This document shows, piece by piece, positions 35,446-44,079 of a stretch of 48,988 bases of DNA. The first letter of the stretch is position 1. Every line of letters starts with the position of its first letter. The DNA is from Pseudomonadota bacterium (GTDB taxonomy: Bacteria > Pseudomonadota > Gammaproteobacteria > Steroidobacterales > Steroidobacteraceae), in contig JANXUT010000015.1 of NCBI GenBank assembly GCA_025356075.1, forward strand, positions 1 through 48,988. The letters are read 5' to 3'. The position numbers and the translations under genes are program-made. Under the pieces are notes generated by a model. That model was not told the origin of the DNA, ran no database searches, and saw only the letters and a list, made by a program, of their open reading frames with translations.

Positions 35446-35892
35446 TCATACGTCCAGGTACTCGACCCGGATTGCCGACTCGAACAGCATGCGTTGCGCC
35501 GCGACGTAGTATTCGCTTTCCAGCTGGTCCGAGAGATCCGGCGCGGGCGCCGCGATGCCGCGAAAGCCGGATTCGATGATTGCACGGGCATCGTCCGCCG
35601 CTGGAAAGACCGTCATCACGATCCAGTTGCCCTCGACGCGCTCGCCTCGCCGAATGACGTCGTAGATGGCTGCCCGGGGCGCCATTTCGATATAGAGGTA
35701 GCGCTGCGGGCGATTCCAGCGCCAGGCCTCGTTGCTCACTCCGCGGGCGAGCTTGTTGGTCGCCATCGCCAGGCACTTGCCTTCCGGCGTCACGATGGCC
35801 GCGCCGGCGCGTGAGTGCGGGTCCTGGGAATTCGCAGACGCGTAGTCGCGAACCTCTTGGAACGTCCTGACGAGAACGTCTTTCAGCGTCAT
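35446..35892 (-). CDS. dCMP/cytidine-deaminase-fold protein lacking all zinc ligands
   Basis: The 148-residue protein follows the deoxycytidylate-deaminase sequence closely: SRAGAAIVTPEGK, NKLARGVSNEAWRWNRPQRY, AIYDVIRRG, IVMTVFPAADDARAIIESGF. At the first zinc motif, where active enzymes have HAERNAIY, it has MAPRAAIY (Met70-Ala71-Pro72); both the ligand His and the proton-shuttle Glu are gone. At the second motif, PCxxC is PAADD (97-101), so both cysteines are lost as well. The frame is intact and the rest of the fold is kept, so this looks like a maintained pseudoenzyme and not a decayed gene. It stands alone. Possible roles are nucleotide binding or a structural partner; none is shown. 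Confidence 0.8.
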   Translation of the reverse strand: MTLKDVLVRTFQEVRDYASANSQDPHSRAGAAIVTPEGKCLAMATNKLARGVSNEAWRWNRPQRYLYIEMAPRAAIYDVIRRGERVEGNWIVMTVFPAADDARAIIESGFRGIAAPAPDLSDQLESEYYVAAQRMLFESAIRVEYLDV

Positions 35893-36118
35893 GGCAGGGA
35901 ACCGTTGGCCCGGCTGCCATGGTACGCGCCTCGCGGCTCGTTCGTCCGCAGGGACGGATTTCGCCGCGCTTGCGCGGCCTCATTGCCTTGCGCCAGGTGT
36001 CGGAGGAAGCCGGCAAAGCTTGCGCGCACGTCACGGTGCTGGACTATTATCGCGCGACGGATGGCGGGACGCGGTCAGCGGCTCAAGGCCGATCGCGCGC
36101 CGCGCAAGGAGGCTTGGA

Positions 36119-38097
36119 ATGACTTCAGTGCCGGGAATCGTGGCCGCGCTGATCGCGGCAGGCGTCGTGAACGGAGCGGTCGCGGCGCCGCCTTCCATCG
36201 AGTCCTTCGCGGCTCGGCCGCGGATCGAGAGCGCGTCGATCTCGCCGGACGGCCACTACCTCGCGCTGATACAGATCTCGAAAGGGAGAGGCGCCGTCGT
36301 CATCCTCGACCGGCAGGCAAACGATTCCGACAATCGCAAGGTCGTGCTCGGCGAGCCCGACGAGTTCCATCTATCCTAGTGCCGCTTCGCGACCGACTCC
36401 CGCTTGCTGTGCAGTTATCGCGGGATGACCGATTTACGCGGATTCGTGTACAGCGTCACGAGGCTCGTCGCTGTGGACGCCGTTGGCGGCAACATGAAGG
36501 TGCTGCTCCAGAACGATGAGTAAGTCCAGGGCCTGTTTCAGGACCGCATCATCAACTGGGATCCCGGCAAGCCCGACACGGTCCTCATCGAAGCGGACGA
36601 GGGTCTGAGTACTGCGCAGGTCAACTCGAACGCCGTTGTGTACGGCAACGTCGGCACCCATGGCGCCCCGGCCGTGTGGGAGCTCAACGTCGTCACGAGC
36701 CGGCTCACACTTCGCCAGCACTCGCGCTCCCCGATCCGCCACTGGATTACAGACAGTCACGGGCAGGTGCGTCTCGGCTGGGCGCGCTATGAGACAACCG
36801 TCGCCTACTACGCTCGTCTAGACAAGGACACCGAATGGCGCCGGCTGGGGAAGTTCGAGGTGTTCGGTCGCGAACGTCATTTCGAACCTATTGCGATCAG
36901 CGGCACGGACCCCAACAAGGCCTACGCGATTGGGCCGTCGGAGGGACGTGCGGCAATCTGGCTCATTGATCTGGAAGACAAAGTCGACCCGACGCTAGTC
37001 TTTGCACACCCAGTCGTCGACGTGACGAGTCCCGTGTTCGCCCACGACGGGGCACTGATCGGCGCTCACTACGAGAACGAATATCCGTCGATGTATTTCA
37101 CGGACGAGCACGTCCGTTCGATCGTTGAAGCGCTGAAGCCCCTGATTCCCGGGAAGTTCAACGTCGTCGCCACCTCGACGCGAGACGAACTCGCGTACGT
37201 CATCTGGTCGGTCAGCGACCGCGAGGCACCAACGTATTCCGTCCTCGATATGGGCACGCACAAGCTAACGCGCCTTGAGCTCCTTATCCGGACATCGACT
37301 CGGCGAGCCTCGCGCCCATGCAGCCCGTTCACTATCCGGCCCGCGACGGGACGGAGATTCCTGGCTACCTGACACTGCCGCGCGACAGCCCTAAGACGCA
37401 CCTGCCGCTGATCGTAATGCCGCACGGCGGGCCGATCTCACGGGATACGTGGCGGTACTTTTTTCTACGTGAGTTTCTGGTCAGCCGCGGCTACGCCGTC
37501 CTGCAGATGAATTTCCGCGGCTCAAGCGGCTACGGCGACGATTGGTTCTTCGCCGCTCACCAGGACTGGGGTGGCCTGACCTACGATGACGTCGTCGACG
37601 GCGCTCGCTGGGCGATCCAGAAGGAGATCGCCGACCCGAAGCGCGTGTGCATCGTCGGCTGGAGTTTCGGCGGCTACTTGGCGCTCGTCGGGGCGCAGCG
37701 AAATCCGGACCTCTTCCAATGCTCCGTCAGCATCGCTGGCCTCAGCGATCTCGACCTACTCATTGACGAGGGCTACCACTGGCTCGATCACGCGGTCGTC
37801 AAGAAGCAGATCGGTACGAACTCCACCAAGCTGAACCGCGATTCACCGCGAAAGCATGCCAAGGAGTTTCAGGTCCCGGTACTGATGATCCACGGCAATC
37901 GCGACGCGCAAGCGCCCTACGAGCAATCGACGGTCATGGACTCGGCGCTCACGAGCGCCGGCAAGCAGCACCGCCTCGTCACACTGCCGGGTGCCGATCA
38001 CCAGCTCAGCAACGAATCCGACCGCGTCACGATGTTTCGTGAAGTCGAGCAGTTCCTGGCCAAATACTTGGGCCCGACAGGCACGACTTTGCCGTGA
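36119..38097 (+). pseudogene. S9-family (prolyl oligopeptidase-type) peptidase with two stops and one frameshift
   Basis: A strong AAGGAGG site precedes the ATG at 36119, and a signal peptide (VAALIAAGVVNGAVAA) follows. The propeller half is interrupted in frame by TAG at 36377 (EFHLS-stop-CRFATDSRLLCSYRG) and TAA at 36521. The frame then slips near 37279-37281, where one missing base separates HKLTRLE from PYPDIDSASLAPMQ. The catalytic alpha/beta-hydrolase domain after 37318 is open to the end, with GWSFGG (Ser codon near 37663), HGNRDAQAPY (Asp) and GADHQ (His). Restored, the protein would be about 659 residues, normal for exported S9 acyl-aminoacyl/dipeptidyl peptidases. An internal ATG at 37318 could still yield the catalytic domain alone, in the cytoplasm. 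Confidence 0.88.
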
Positions 38098-38182
38098 AGC
38101 GGTCGTCGGTCGGGCGGTCGTCGTCACTCGGGCCGCGCGGCGCAAGATTGGCACCTACCCTCCAGCGATCCGCCGCATGCGA

Positions 38183-38956
38183 TCAGCCAGTGAGATGCGC
38201 CAAGGCATCCGCCAAGGCCCGCCAGCCGGACGTCGCGCTGAGCGGGACCCGAAGCAAGATCACCGCCGTAATCACGGCGAGACCAATGAGCCACACTCGG
38301 TGCGGGCGTCCGCGGGTCCGCCAGTCGTGGACCATGCCGGCAACAATAAGCAGCTCGAGTATCAGGCTCGGCACGATCGCAAAGCTGACTGGCGCCGGGG
38401 GCCCGAGACCTGGGCGGGCACCGGCGCTCACGCCGACGATGAGCGCGTAAAACACACGCCCCATTGCCGCCTGCAGCAGCGAGATCGTCGCGAGCAGGAT
38501 GAGCCGCTTGTGCGCTTCGGGGTTCCGGATGTTGAAGACTGCGGCGGCGAAGAAGGCCGCGAACAAGCTGATCGTCGACAGCGGAAGCACGAGGAACGCA
38601 CGCGAGCGGTCGCCGTAGCCGGCCGCGAGCCCCACCGAGAGCGTACCGATCGCGGCCACGAGCCCGACGGCCACCATCGCGGTCGCGAGCGATATCGCTG
38701 CGAGTCCCCAGGCGCGGTGGCGGGCAAGCTGACCGCTCGCGACCAGCCATGACTGCCAGAGCAGCAGGAGCGTCCACGAGGAAAAGAGGACTCCGTGGAT
38801 GTGGAGAATCGGCGGTCCGACGAACGTGCCCGCCGGTACCTGCAGCCAGTAGGTCGGCGCAAATGCACCAAACGCCAGCAGCGCGCACGCTGCCGCCATG
38901 CAGACGTAGAACCGGTTACTCCGATTCCGCACGTCCTCGAACGCTGCCGCCACCAT
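38183..38956 (-). CDS. Multi-pass membrane protein of unknown function
   Basis: This is a 257-residue protein with about seven hydrophobic helices. A notable His-rich pair LHIHGVLFSSW is followed by a helix and the loop GQLARHRAWG; further on come NIRNPEAHKRL and the C-terminal HRVWLIGLAVITAV. The His residues at helix ends could bind haem or metal. It starts at ATG 38956. It is flanked by the S9 remnant (convergent) and the FTR1 permease (same strand, 271 bases upstream). I do not recognise a function. Confidence 0.8.
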   Translation of the reverse strand: MVAAAFEDVRNRSNRFYVCMAAACALLAFGAFAPTYWLQVPAGTFVGPPILHIHGVLFSSWTLLLLWQSWLVASGQLARHRAWGLAAISLATAMVAVGLVAAIGTLSVGLAAGYGDRSRAFLVLPLSTISLFAAFFAAAVFNIRNPEAHKRLILLATISLLQAAMGRVFYALIVGVSAGARPGLGPPAPVSFAIVPSLILELLIVAGMVHDWRTRGRPHRVWLIGLAVITAVILLRVPLSATSGWRALADALAHLTG

Positions 38957-39227
38957 GGAACCGCCTCCGGCGTCTCGCACCAATGCGGCACGCCCCCTGC
39001 GTCAGATCACCAATCGGGATTAGCCGGATTGGAACTTCTCGCGGCTGCGGTGCCCGGCACCGCGCCTCGCGTTCCGGTCGGCCGTGAGATCGCGCTCGAC
39101 CGCGCGGCCCGCGGATCCTGTTCGCGAAGTATAGTCTGACTCTGACGGTGTTGGCCGCGAGCTGCACAAGCCTTTTAAGTGACCGGCGGGCAGCGACGTC
39201 GGCGCTACCGCTCGACCCGCGCGCCCG

Positions 39228-41165
39228 TCACTTGGCCGTGCGTGCACGGGCGGCGTTGATCGAAAACCCAATGAACAGCACGATTGCGATCGCCACTTGG
39301 GCGACGACCGACTGGCGGGTCGGATACACGCCGAGCACCTCGATGCGCGGCACGGCGAGGGCATGCACGGCGACGACTCCCGCCTCCTGGAGTGCCGCGA
39401 TACCCTTGCCGGTCAAGACGACCGCCAGCACCGCGATGATGATCGAGCTCGCGGCGAAGAACTTCGCCATCGGCAGGCGTCGACTGGTGCGCAGCAGCAC
39501 CCAGGCGATCGCCGCGAGCGCAAGCGCCCCGGCGCCAAGCCCAAGCAGCAACCACATTCCCTGGCCCTCGCTCCACAGCGCAACGCAGAAGAGGATCGTC
39601 TCGAACACCTCGCGATAGACCGAGATGAACGCGAGCCCGAACAGGAACCAGGCCGAGCGGCGCGACAGCGCCGCCGTCATCTTTTCCCGGAGGAACGTCT
39701 GCCACCGATCGCCAATGCTCCGCTGGTGCATCCAGAGACCAACTATGACGAGAACGCCGACGGCGAAGAGCGACGACAGGCCCTCGGTGAGCTCCCGCCC
39801 GGCGCCGCTGACGGAGATCGCGTAGCGTGCGACGGCCCAGGTAACGACGCCCGCGGCGAGCGCGAGAACCCAGCCGGCGTGCACATAGCGTGTGCCATTA
39901 CCTCGGCCGGCTTTCTGGAGGAACGCGAGGAGCGCCACGACGATCAAAAGTGCCTCAAGGCCCTCGCGCACCAGCACCGTGAGTGCGCCGACGAACGTGG
40001 ACGTCGGATCGCCCGCACTTGCCTCGATCGCCTGCTCGGCCCGCGCGAGGAGGGCGTCCACCGCCACGGCCTGACCGGCCAGCTCGGCAAGGGGCGCACC
40101 TTGCGCGAGGTTCGTGCGGTAGGCCGCCATCGCGGTCTCAATCTGTGCCCGCAGCTCGCTGTCACGCGCATTGAGCCGGGGTTCCACGGGCTCGACGCCA
40201 TCGAGATACGCGGAAAGTGCGAGATGCGCGGCCTGCGCGTTCGCGCCGAGCCGATACGTGCTCAGGCTCGCGGCGATCCGACCCCGCGCGAGCGCAAGCC
40301 CCTCGAGCGGCTTCCAGACGAGCGCCGGATTGGCGCGCAGGTACCCGATCAGGGATCGCGCCGGCTCGACGCCGAGTGTCGCCTGCCACTGCGAGGCCCG
40401 CGCGCGCAGGAGATCATCCGGAGTCGTCACGAGCGCGCGGACAGTCCCGTCGCGCGCCCGCAGCGCCGCGCCGTCGGCCGTCTGGTCCGCGTACGCCAGC
40501 GTACTCACGTAGAACGCCAGAGCCCAGCGGTCGGCAACCGGTAACTGCGCGTACGAGGCCATCGAGGTCCCATCGACGCCGCGCGTGATGGCCTCGTAGA
40601 GTGACATCGCGCTGCGCTGATCGGCCCGTGCCAGCTCGGTGAAGTCGACCGGACGCGGATCGAGGGAGGCGCCTGCGGCGCCGTCACCATGGCCGGTTGC
40701 TCCGTGGCAGGCCGCGCAGCTCGACGCGTATAGTCGCGCGCCCGCGGCGACGTCCGGCGGTTGTGCGGGCGCGCTCGTGGCGGGATAGATCGCGATCAGC
40801 GCATCAGCGAGTGCATGGGCTCGGGCGGACACGTCGGCCGGTGGAGCCTTCGCCTCAACGGCGCGCACCAGCGCCGCTGCCTGCTCGTCGAGCGCGGCGC
40901 GCTGCGCCGACGGCGGCAGGGAGCCGAGACTCGCTCGCGCCGTCGCGACAAACTCCCGCATCTCGCCGTACTCGGTCGTGCTCGTAATGACGCCGTCATT
41001 CACGGCACCGGAATAATCGGCGGCCACGTAGTCGAGCAATCGCCAGGTCTGCGCCGCGATGGCACCCGTGTCGTCGGCCGCAGCGGCCCGCGGGCTTGAG
41101 GCGAGCAGTGCGAACAAGAGCAGGCCCTGCGCCACCGTGCATATGCGGATGGGAAGCATTCTCAT
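39228..41165 (-). CDS. Cytochrome c-FTR1 fusion iron permease
   Basis: The 645-residue protein has a signal peptide, a periplasmic cytochrome c domain with CAACH (150-154) and a downstream TSMASY methionine ligand, a helical linker, and a seven-helix FTR1 permease domain. The permease carries two REXXE iron motifs, REGLE (400-404) and REVFE (518-522). FTR1 moves ferric iron produced by an associated oxidase; the fused cytochrome suggests electron exchange with ferrous iron at the periplasmic face. It stands alone on the minus strand. A Fur-like sequence and a TATAAT box lie upstream at 41257-41335, which suits iron control. Confidence 0.93.
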   Translation of the reverse strand: MRMLPIRICTVAQGLLLFALLASSPRAAAADDTGAIAAQTWRLLDYVAADYSGAVNDGVITSTTEYGEMREFVATARASLGSLPPSAQRAALDEQAAALVRAVEAKAPPADVSARAHALADALIAIYPATSAPAQPPDVAAGARLYASSCAACHGATGHGDGAAGASLDPRPVDFTELARADQRSAMSLYEAITRGVDGTSMASYAQLPVADRWALAFYVSTLAYADQTADGAALRARDGTVRALVTTPDDLLRARASQWQATLGVEPARSLIGYLRANPALVWKPLEGLALARGRIAASLSTYRLGANAQAAHLALSAYLDGVEPVEPRLNARDSELRAQIETAMAAYRTNLAQGAPLAELAGQAVAVDALLARAEQAIEASAGDPTSTFVGALTVLVREGLEALLIVVALLAFLQKAGRGNGTRYVHAGWVLALAAGVVTWAVARYAISVSGAGRELTEGLSSLFAVGVLVIVGLWMHQRSIGDRWQTFLREKMTAALSRRSAWFLFGLAFISVYREVFETILFCVALWSEGQGMWLLLGLGAGALALAAIAWVLLRTSRRLPMAKFFAASSIIIAVLAVVLTGKGIAALQEAGVVAVHALAVPRIEVLGVYPTRQSVVAQVAIAIVLFIGFSINAARARTAK

Positions 41166-41256
41166 CTGGTTACTTTAACCGGACTGCGAAGGGTCGGTGG
41201 GATTCGTAACGCAATGTTCGTGCACGAGCACCCGAGTGTCATAACTGATTGATAAA

Positions 41257-41335
41257 ATTATATAATAATGAGCATGTGCCCGGTTTCGAGCACCCGCCGG
41301 GAGCATTTCTTGTAATACGAATGAGATTGATTTCG
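41257..41335 (-). promoter_or_regulatory. AT-rich promoter with Fur-like site ahead of the FTR1 gene
   Basis: On the minus strand TATAAT occurs at 41262-41257, within an AT-rich patch that contrasts with the GC-rich surroundings. At 41319-41333 the plus strand reads GAATGAGATTGATTT, close to common Fur sites (GAATGAGAATGATT). The FTR1 start is 92-154 bases away. Iron repression is a reasonable reading of the sequence but is untested. The rest of the 366-bp gap (41166-41531) shows nothing else. Confidence 0.45.
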
Positions 41336-41531
41336 ATCGAAGTCGCGCGCGCGAGCGGACCGTCGCCGCGGTCCGCCGACCCACCACGTCGGGCGAAGCA
41401 CCCCGCGCGCCGGCATCGCGCGAGCTCCTTGGTATGTATTCGAGCCGACGTTTCGGCGGATTGCTTCGGGAACTCGTCATCGAGCACGGAACGCAGTTCC
41501 TGATGAACTGACGATCCTCGAATGAGTCGAT

Positions 41532-41967
41532 GTGAACGCCGGGCGGAAGCTCGGATTCAGCCGCGCAGAGTGGCGGCGGCTCGCGGGCTTCTGTGGCGTG
41601 ATCGCCTCCCTGGATGTGCCCGGCCGGGGAGTTCTGCTTTGCTATGCGCCGCAGGCTCCGGCACTCGCCGGGCTCGGCTTCGCCGCCTACATGCTCGGGC
41701 TCCGCCACGCGTTCGACGCCGACCACGTCGCCGCGGTCGACGACCCCGTCCGCTATGGCGATTCGGCAGCGTCGAAGCCCGCTACGGCCCGCCCTCGTGC
41801 ACGACCACGCCTATTCGCACGGCGATCGCTCGGCCCACTGCCACAAGCATCTTCACGCGCTCACCGACCCTCTGATCGCCCATGGTGCGCCGGCCGCGGC
41901 GCCGACCCTCAGCGCTTGCGCGTCCTCCGCCGGTACGGCTACGGCCATGACAGCGACGGCGGGCTGA
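41532..41967 (+). pseudogene. Nickel/cobalt transporter (NiCoT) remnant
   Basis: From GTG 41532 the frame reads LAGFCGVIASL, YAPQAPALAGLGFAAYMLGL and then RHAFDADHVAAVDDPVRY. This is the first two helices and the metal-selective HX4DH signature of NiCoT (HoxN/NixA) permeases. After about 75 residues the similarity stops and the frame becomes Arg/Pro-rich nonsense. Further on, in another frame, a His-rich run HDHAYSHGDRSAHCHKHLHA appears (41804-41863). Real NiCoT proteins have eight helices and over 300 residues, so the gene is truncated, with at least one frameshift or deletion. Confidence 0.7.
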
Positions 41968-41992
41968 CTCTCCGGCCGTGAATGGACCGGCG

Positions 41993-42921
41993 TCAGCGGC
42001 GAGGCTTGAGCCAGATGGCGTGCCGGGCGAAGTCCGTCGTGATCACGAAATGTTGAAGAATGGAGATGCCGATATTGAGGTCTGACGCACCGGGCTGTGG
42101 GTCGACCGCCGCCGGCACGTCGGCGAAGCGCTGCCCGGCCACGTCGACCGAGCGGAGCGTCACGACCTGCCGCGTCGCGGCGCCGCCGAGGCCACCACCG
42201 CTCTCGGTGCTCACCGGGCGGCCGTCCGTCAGCAAGTGAGCACGCGCGGCAAACCCGGCACCGAGAAGCACGTGCGAGCCGTTGCCAAAATCAAACGTTG
42301 CAGCAACCGTCTCGCCGCCCTCGACACGCACCGGCAGCGTCTCGACGCCGTGCTCGGTCCGAAGCTCCCGCCGCACACCGGCCGGCGCGCCGGTCGCAGG
42401 CAACACCATGATCCGATGGTGGGCAATATCGATCCGCAGTCGGGCGGCATCGAAGATTTCGCGGCCGAGAATCACATCGAGCCGATGCCCGACCAGCCGG
42501 GCGCTGACGTCGGACAGATCAGCGACCGCGACCGTCTGGTTCGGAAGTTCGAGCCCGACCGCCGAGAGCGCCACGCCCTCGACGACGGTCGCCTCGAACG
42601 TCGACTGACCAGATCCCTGGCCGGCGACGGCCGTGCCGTGGCCGAGCTTGAGCCGTGCGGCGAAATCCCGATCGAGAATGGTCGCTTCCGCGGCAGAGTC
42701 GAGTAACGCAACAACCGGCGTGCCGTTGATTGATGCCGACACCAGCAGACGCGAATCGCGCCCTTGCGTCAGTTCGTAGGCGCGCGGGGTCGGGGCTGGC
42801 CGGGCGGCGATCGGTTGCGCCGCCGTGGCGCAGCCGTGGCGCAGCCGACCGAGAGCATCGCGGCACGCATAGCGGCGCTGCATACGAGGCGCTGCCACGA
42901 CGACAAGTCAGTGATCGACAT
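41993..42921 (-). pseudogene. Retropepsin-like aspartic protease lipoprotein frameshifted by an 11-bp tandem duplication
   Basis: The ATG at 42921 opens a signal peptide (RAAMLSVGC, lipobox VGC) that runs out of frame. The mature protein lies in another frame. The cause is an exact 11-base tandem repeat at 42825-42846; deleting one copy gives LSVGCATAAQPIAARPAPT and a 305-residue lipoprotein. It has two retropepsin-like halves: VVALLDSAAEATILD, with DSA at the catalytic Asp, and ATFDFGNGSHVLL, with DFG in the second half, plus ILGREIFD and NIGISILQHF flap-end strands. Without the signal peptide a cytoplasmic product could still start inside the frame, but export would fail. The protease target is unknown. 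Confidence 0.82.
42825..42846. repeat. 11-bp perfect tandem duplication (GTGGCGCAGCC x2)
   Basis: Units 42825-42835 and 42836-42846 are identical and adjacent, inside the signal-peptide region of the aspartic protease gene. The 11-base length shifts the frame by two. It is the second short frameshifting tandem duplication in the window. Confidence 0.95.
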
Positions 42922-43261
42922 GTTGAGCGCCTCTTCTGTAGGTCTGTTGGTCGTCCGTACGCGTCGCGCGCGCGGATCGGTCGACACCGATTGTACCGGA
43001 CGCTGCGAGCATCGCGGCTGCGCGCTGTCGAGCAGCACCTTTCGATCGATGTCGTCGCGCGTTCACCAATTCGGCGTCGTCGTGGGGCTCACGCAAAGCG
43101 CAGATGGACCGTTGGTTACGATCGCTTCATGAACGTTGATTCATTTGCTGCCGCCCTAAACAAGCCGCATAACAAGCCTGCGGCCGGACCTCGCTCGAGA
43201 ACTAAATGCTCGCCAGGCAGGTCTGACCGCTGTAACCGTCTGGTTTCCAAGGGAGCGTAAA
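42922..43261. other. Divergent promoter region with a 16-bp palindrome
   Basis: About 340 bases separate the protease gene (minus) from the outer-membrane protein gene (plus). ATCGGT-CGAC-ACCGAT at 42975-42990 is a perfect inverted repeat about 55-70 bases upstream of the protease start and could be an operator. No gene was recognised. A good GGGAG ribosome site for the plus-strand gene lies just before 43262. Confidence 0.4.
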
Positions 43262-43936
43262 GTGGTCAAGAAAGCAAACATCGCGAGCGTCGTTGGTTTC
43301 GTCGGGCTCGCGAGCGCACCGCTCGTGCAAGCCCAGAACTTCGACGACAGTCGGCCGGCGTCCGTCAGCTGGCACATCGCCGGTGGCTATTCCGCCCCGA
43401 CCGGCCCGATAAGCGACTACCTGCAGGGCGGCTACGTCGTCACCGGCGGTTTCACGCTGACGCCCGCGGGCAATCCGATCGGACTTCGCGGCGACTTCAG
43501 CTTCAGCTCGCACAACGCGACCAATAACTTCCTCGACTACGGCGTGCAAACGACGGGCGTCCAGGTCGATTCCGGCACCGGGCAGTTCACGTCGTTTTCT
43601 CTAGGCCCGCAGCTGACGATTCCGCTCGCCGGCCGTTCGTCGCTGTACGGGTACGCGCAGATCGGCGTGTACCGCTCGAGCTTGCAGCTGACTCAGACGG
43701 CACTGTCGGCGGGCAACTACTGCGATCCGTACTTCGGGTTCTGTGACTTCGGCGTCTTCGCCGGCGACAGCCTCGTCTACGACGACACGCGTACCCGCTT
43801 CGGTTGGGACGTCGGCCTCGGGTACGAGTTTCCGCGGTGGTTCGGGCGCTCGTACTACCTGGAGGCGAGCTACCACCGTCTCGAGGGCGCACAGCGGATC
43901 GAATACGTGCCCATCACGATCGGTGTCCGGTTCTAG
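43262..43936 (+). CDS. Outer-membrane beta-barrel protein of unknown function
   Basis: The protein starts at GTG 43262 behind a GGGAGC ribosome site. It has 224 residues: a signal peptide ending VQAQ, then alternating beta strands typical of a small outer-membrane barrel (WHIAGGYSAPTGPISDYL, GLRGDFSFSS, LYGYAQIGVYR, FGWDVGLGYEFPRWFG, YYLEASYHRLEG) ending in ITIGVRF, with the terminal Phe needed for barrel assembly. A loop CDPYFGFC could be disulfide-bonded. It resembles OmpW/OmpX-size barrels but cannot be assigned further. Two hairpins follow its stop. Confidence 0.8.
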   Translation: MVKKANIASVVGFVGLASAPLVQAQNFDDSRPASVSWHIAGGYSAPTGPISDYLQGGYVVTGGFTLTPAGNPIGLRGDFSFSSHNATNNFLDYGVQTTGVQVDSGTGQFTSFSLGPQLTIPLAGRSSLYGYAQIGVYRSSLQLTQTALSAGNYCDPYFGFCDFGVFAGDSLVYDDTRTRFGWDVGLGYEFPRWFGRSYYLEASYHRLEGAQRIEYVPITIGVRF

Positions 43937-43990
43937 CGCTTGCCGCTGTCGCCATCGGGCGACAATAAGTCGCCGATCGGCGAGTCTGGA

Positions 43991-44036
43991 GGCCGGTATC
44001 GTTGCCGGCCGGCGGACATGCCGATCGCCGATCGGC
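43991..44036 (+). terminator. Two adjacent hairpins after the outer-membrane protein gene
   Basis: GGCCGG (43991-43996) pairs with CCGGCC (44005-44010), and GCCGATC (44020-44026) with GATCGGC (44030-44036) across a three-base loop. They lie 55-100 bases after the stop at 43936. No T-run follows, so termination would be weak or factor-assisted. Confidence 0.4.
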
Positions 44037-44079
44037 CGCCGCGGGCGTCCGTGCGAAGGATGCAGTTAGGAGACACGCA

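Noticed and set aside
36377-36523. Stop-codon reassignment or readthrough to explain TAG and TAA in the S9 gene
   Set aside because: Both codons end many intact genes in the window, and the same gene also has a frameshift, so decay or error is simpler.
43120-43160. ATGAA-N6-TTCAT palindrome in the divergent region
   Set aside because: Arms are only five bases and such matches are expected by chance.
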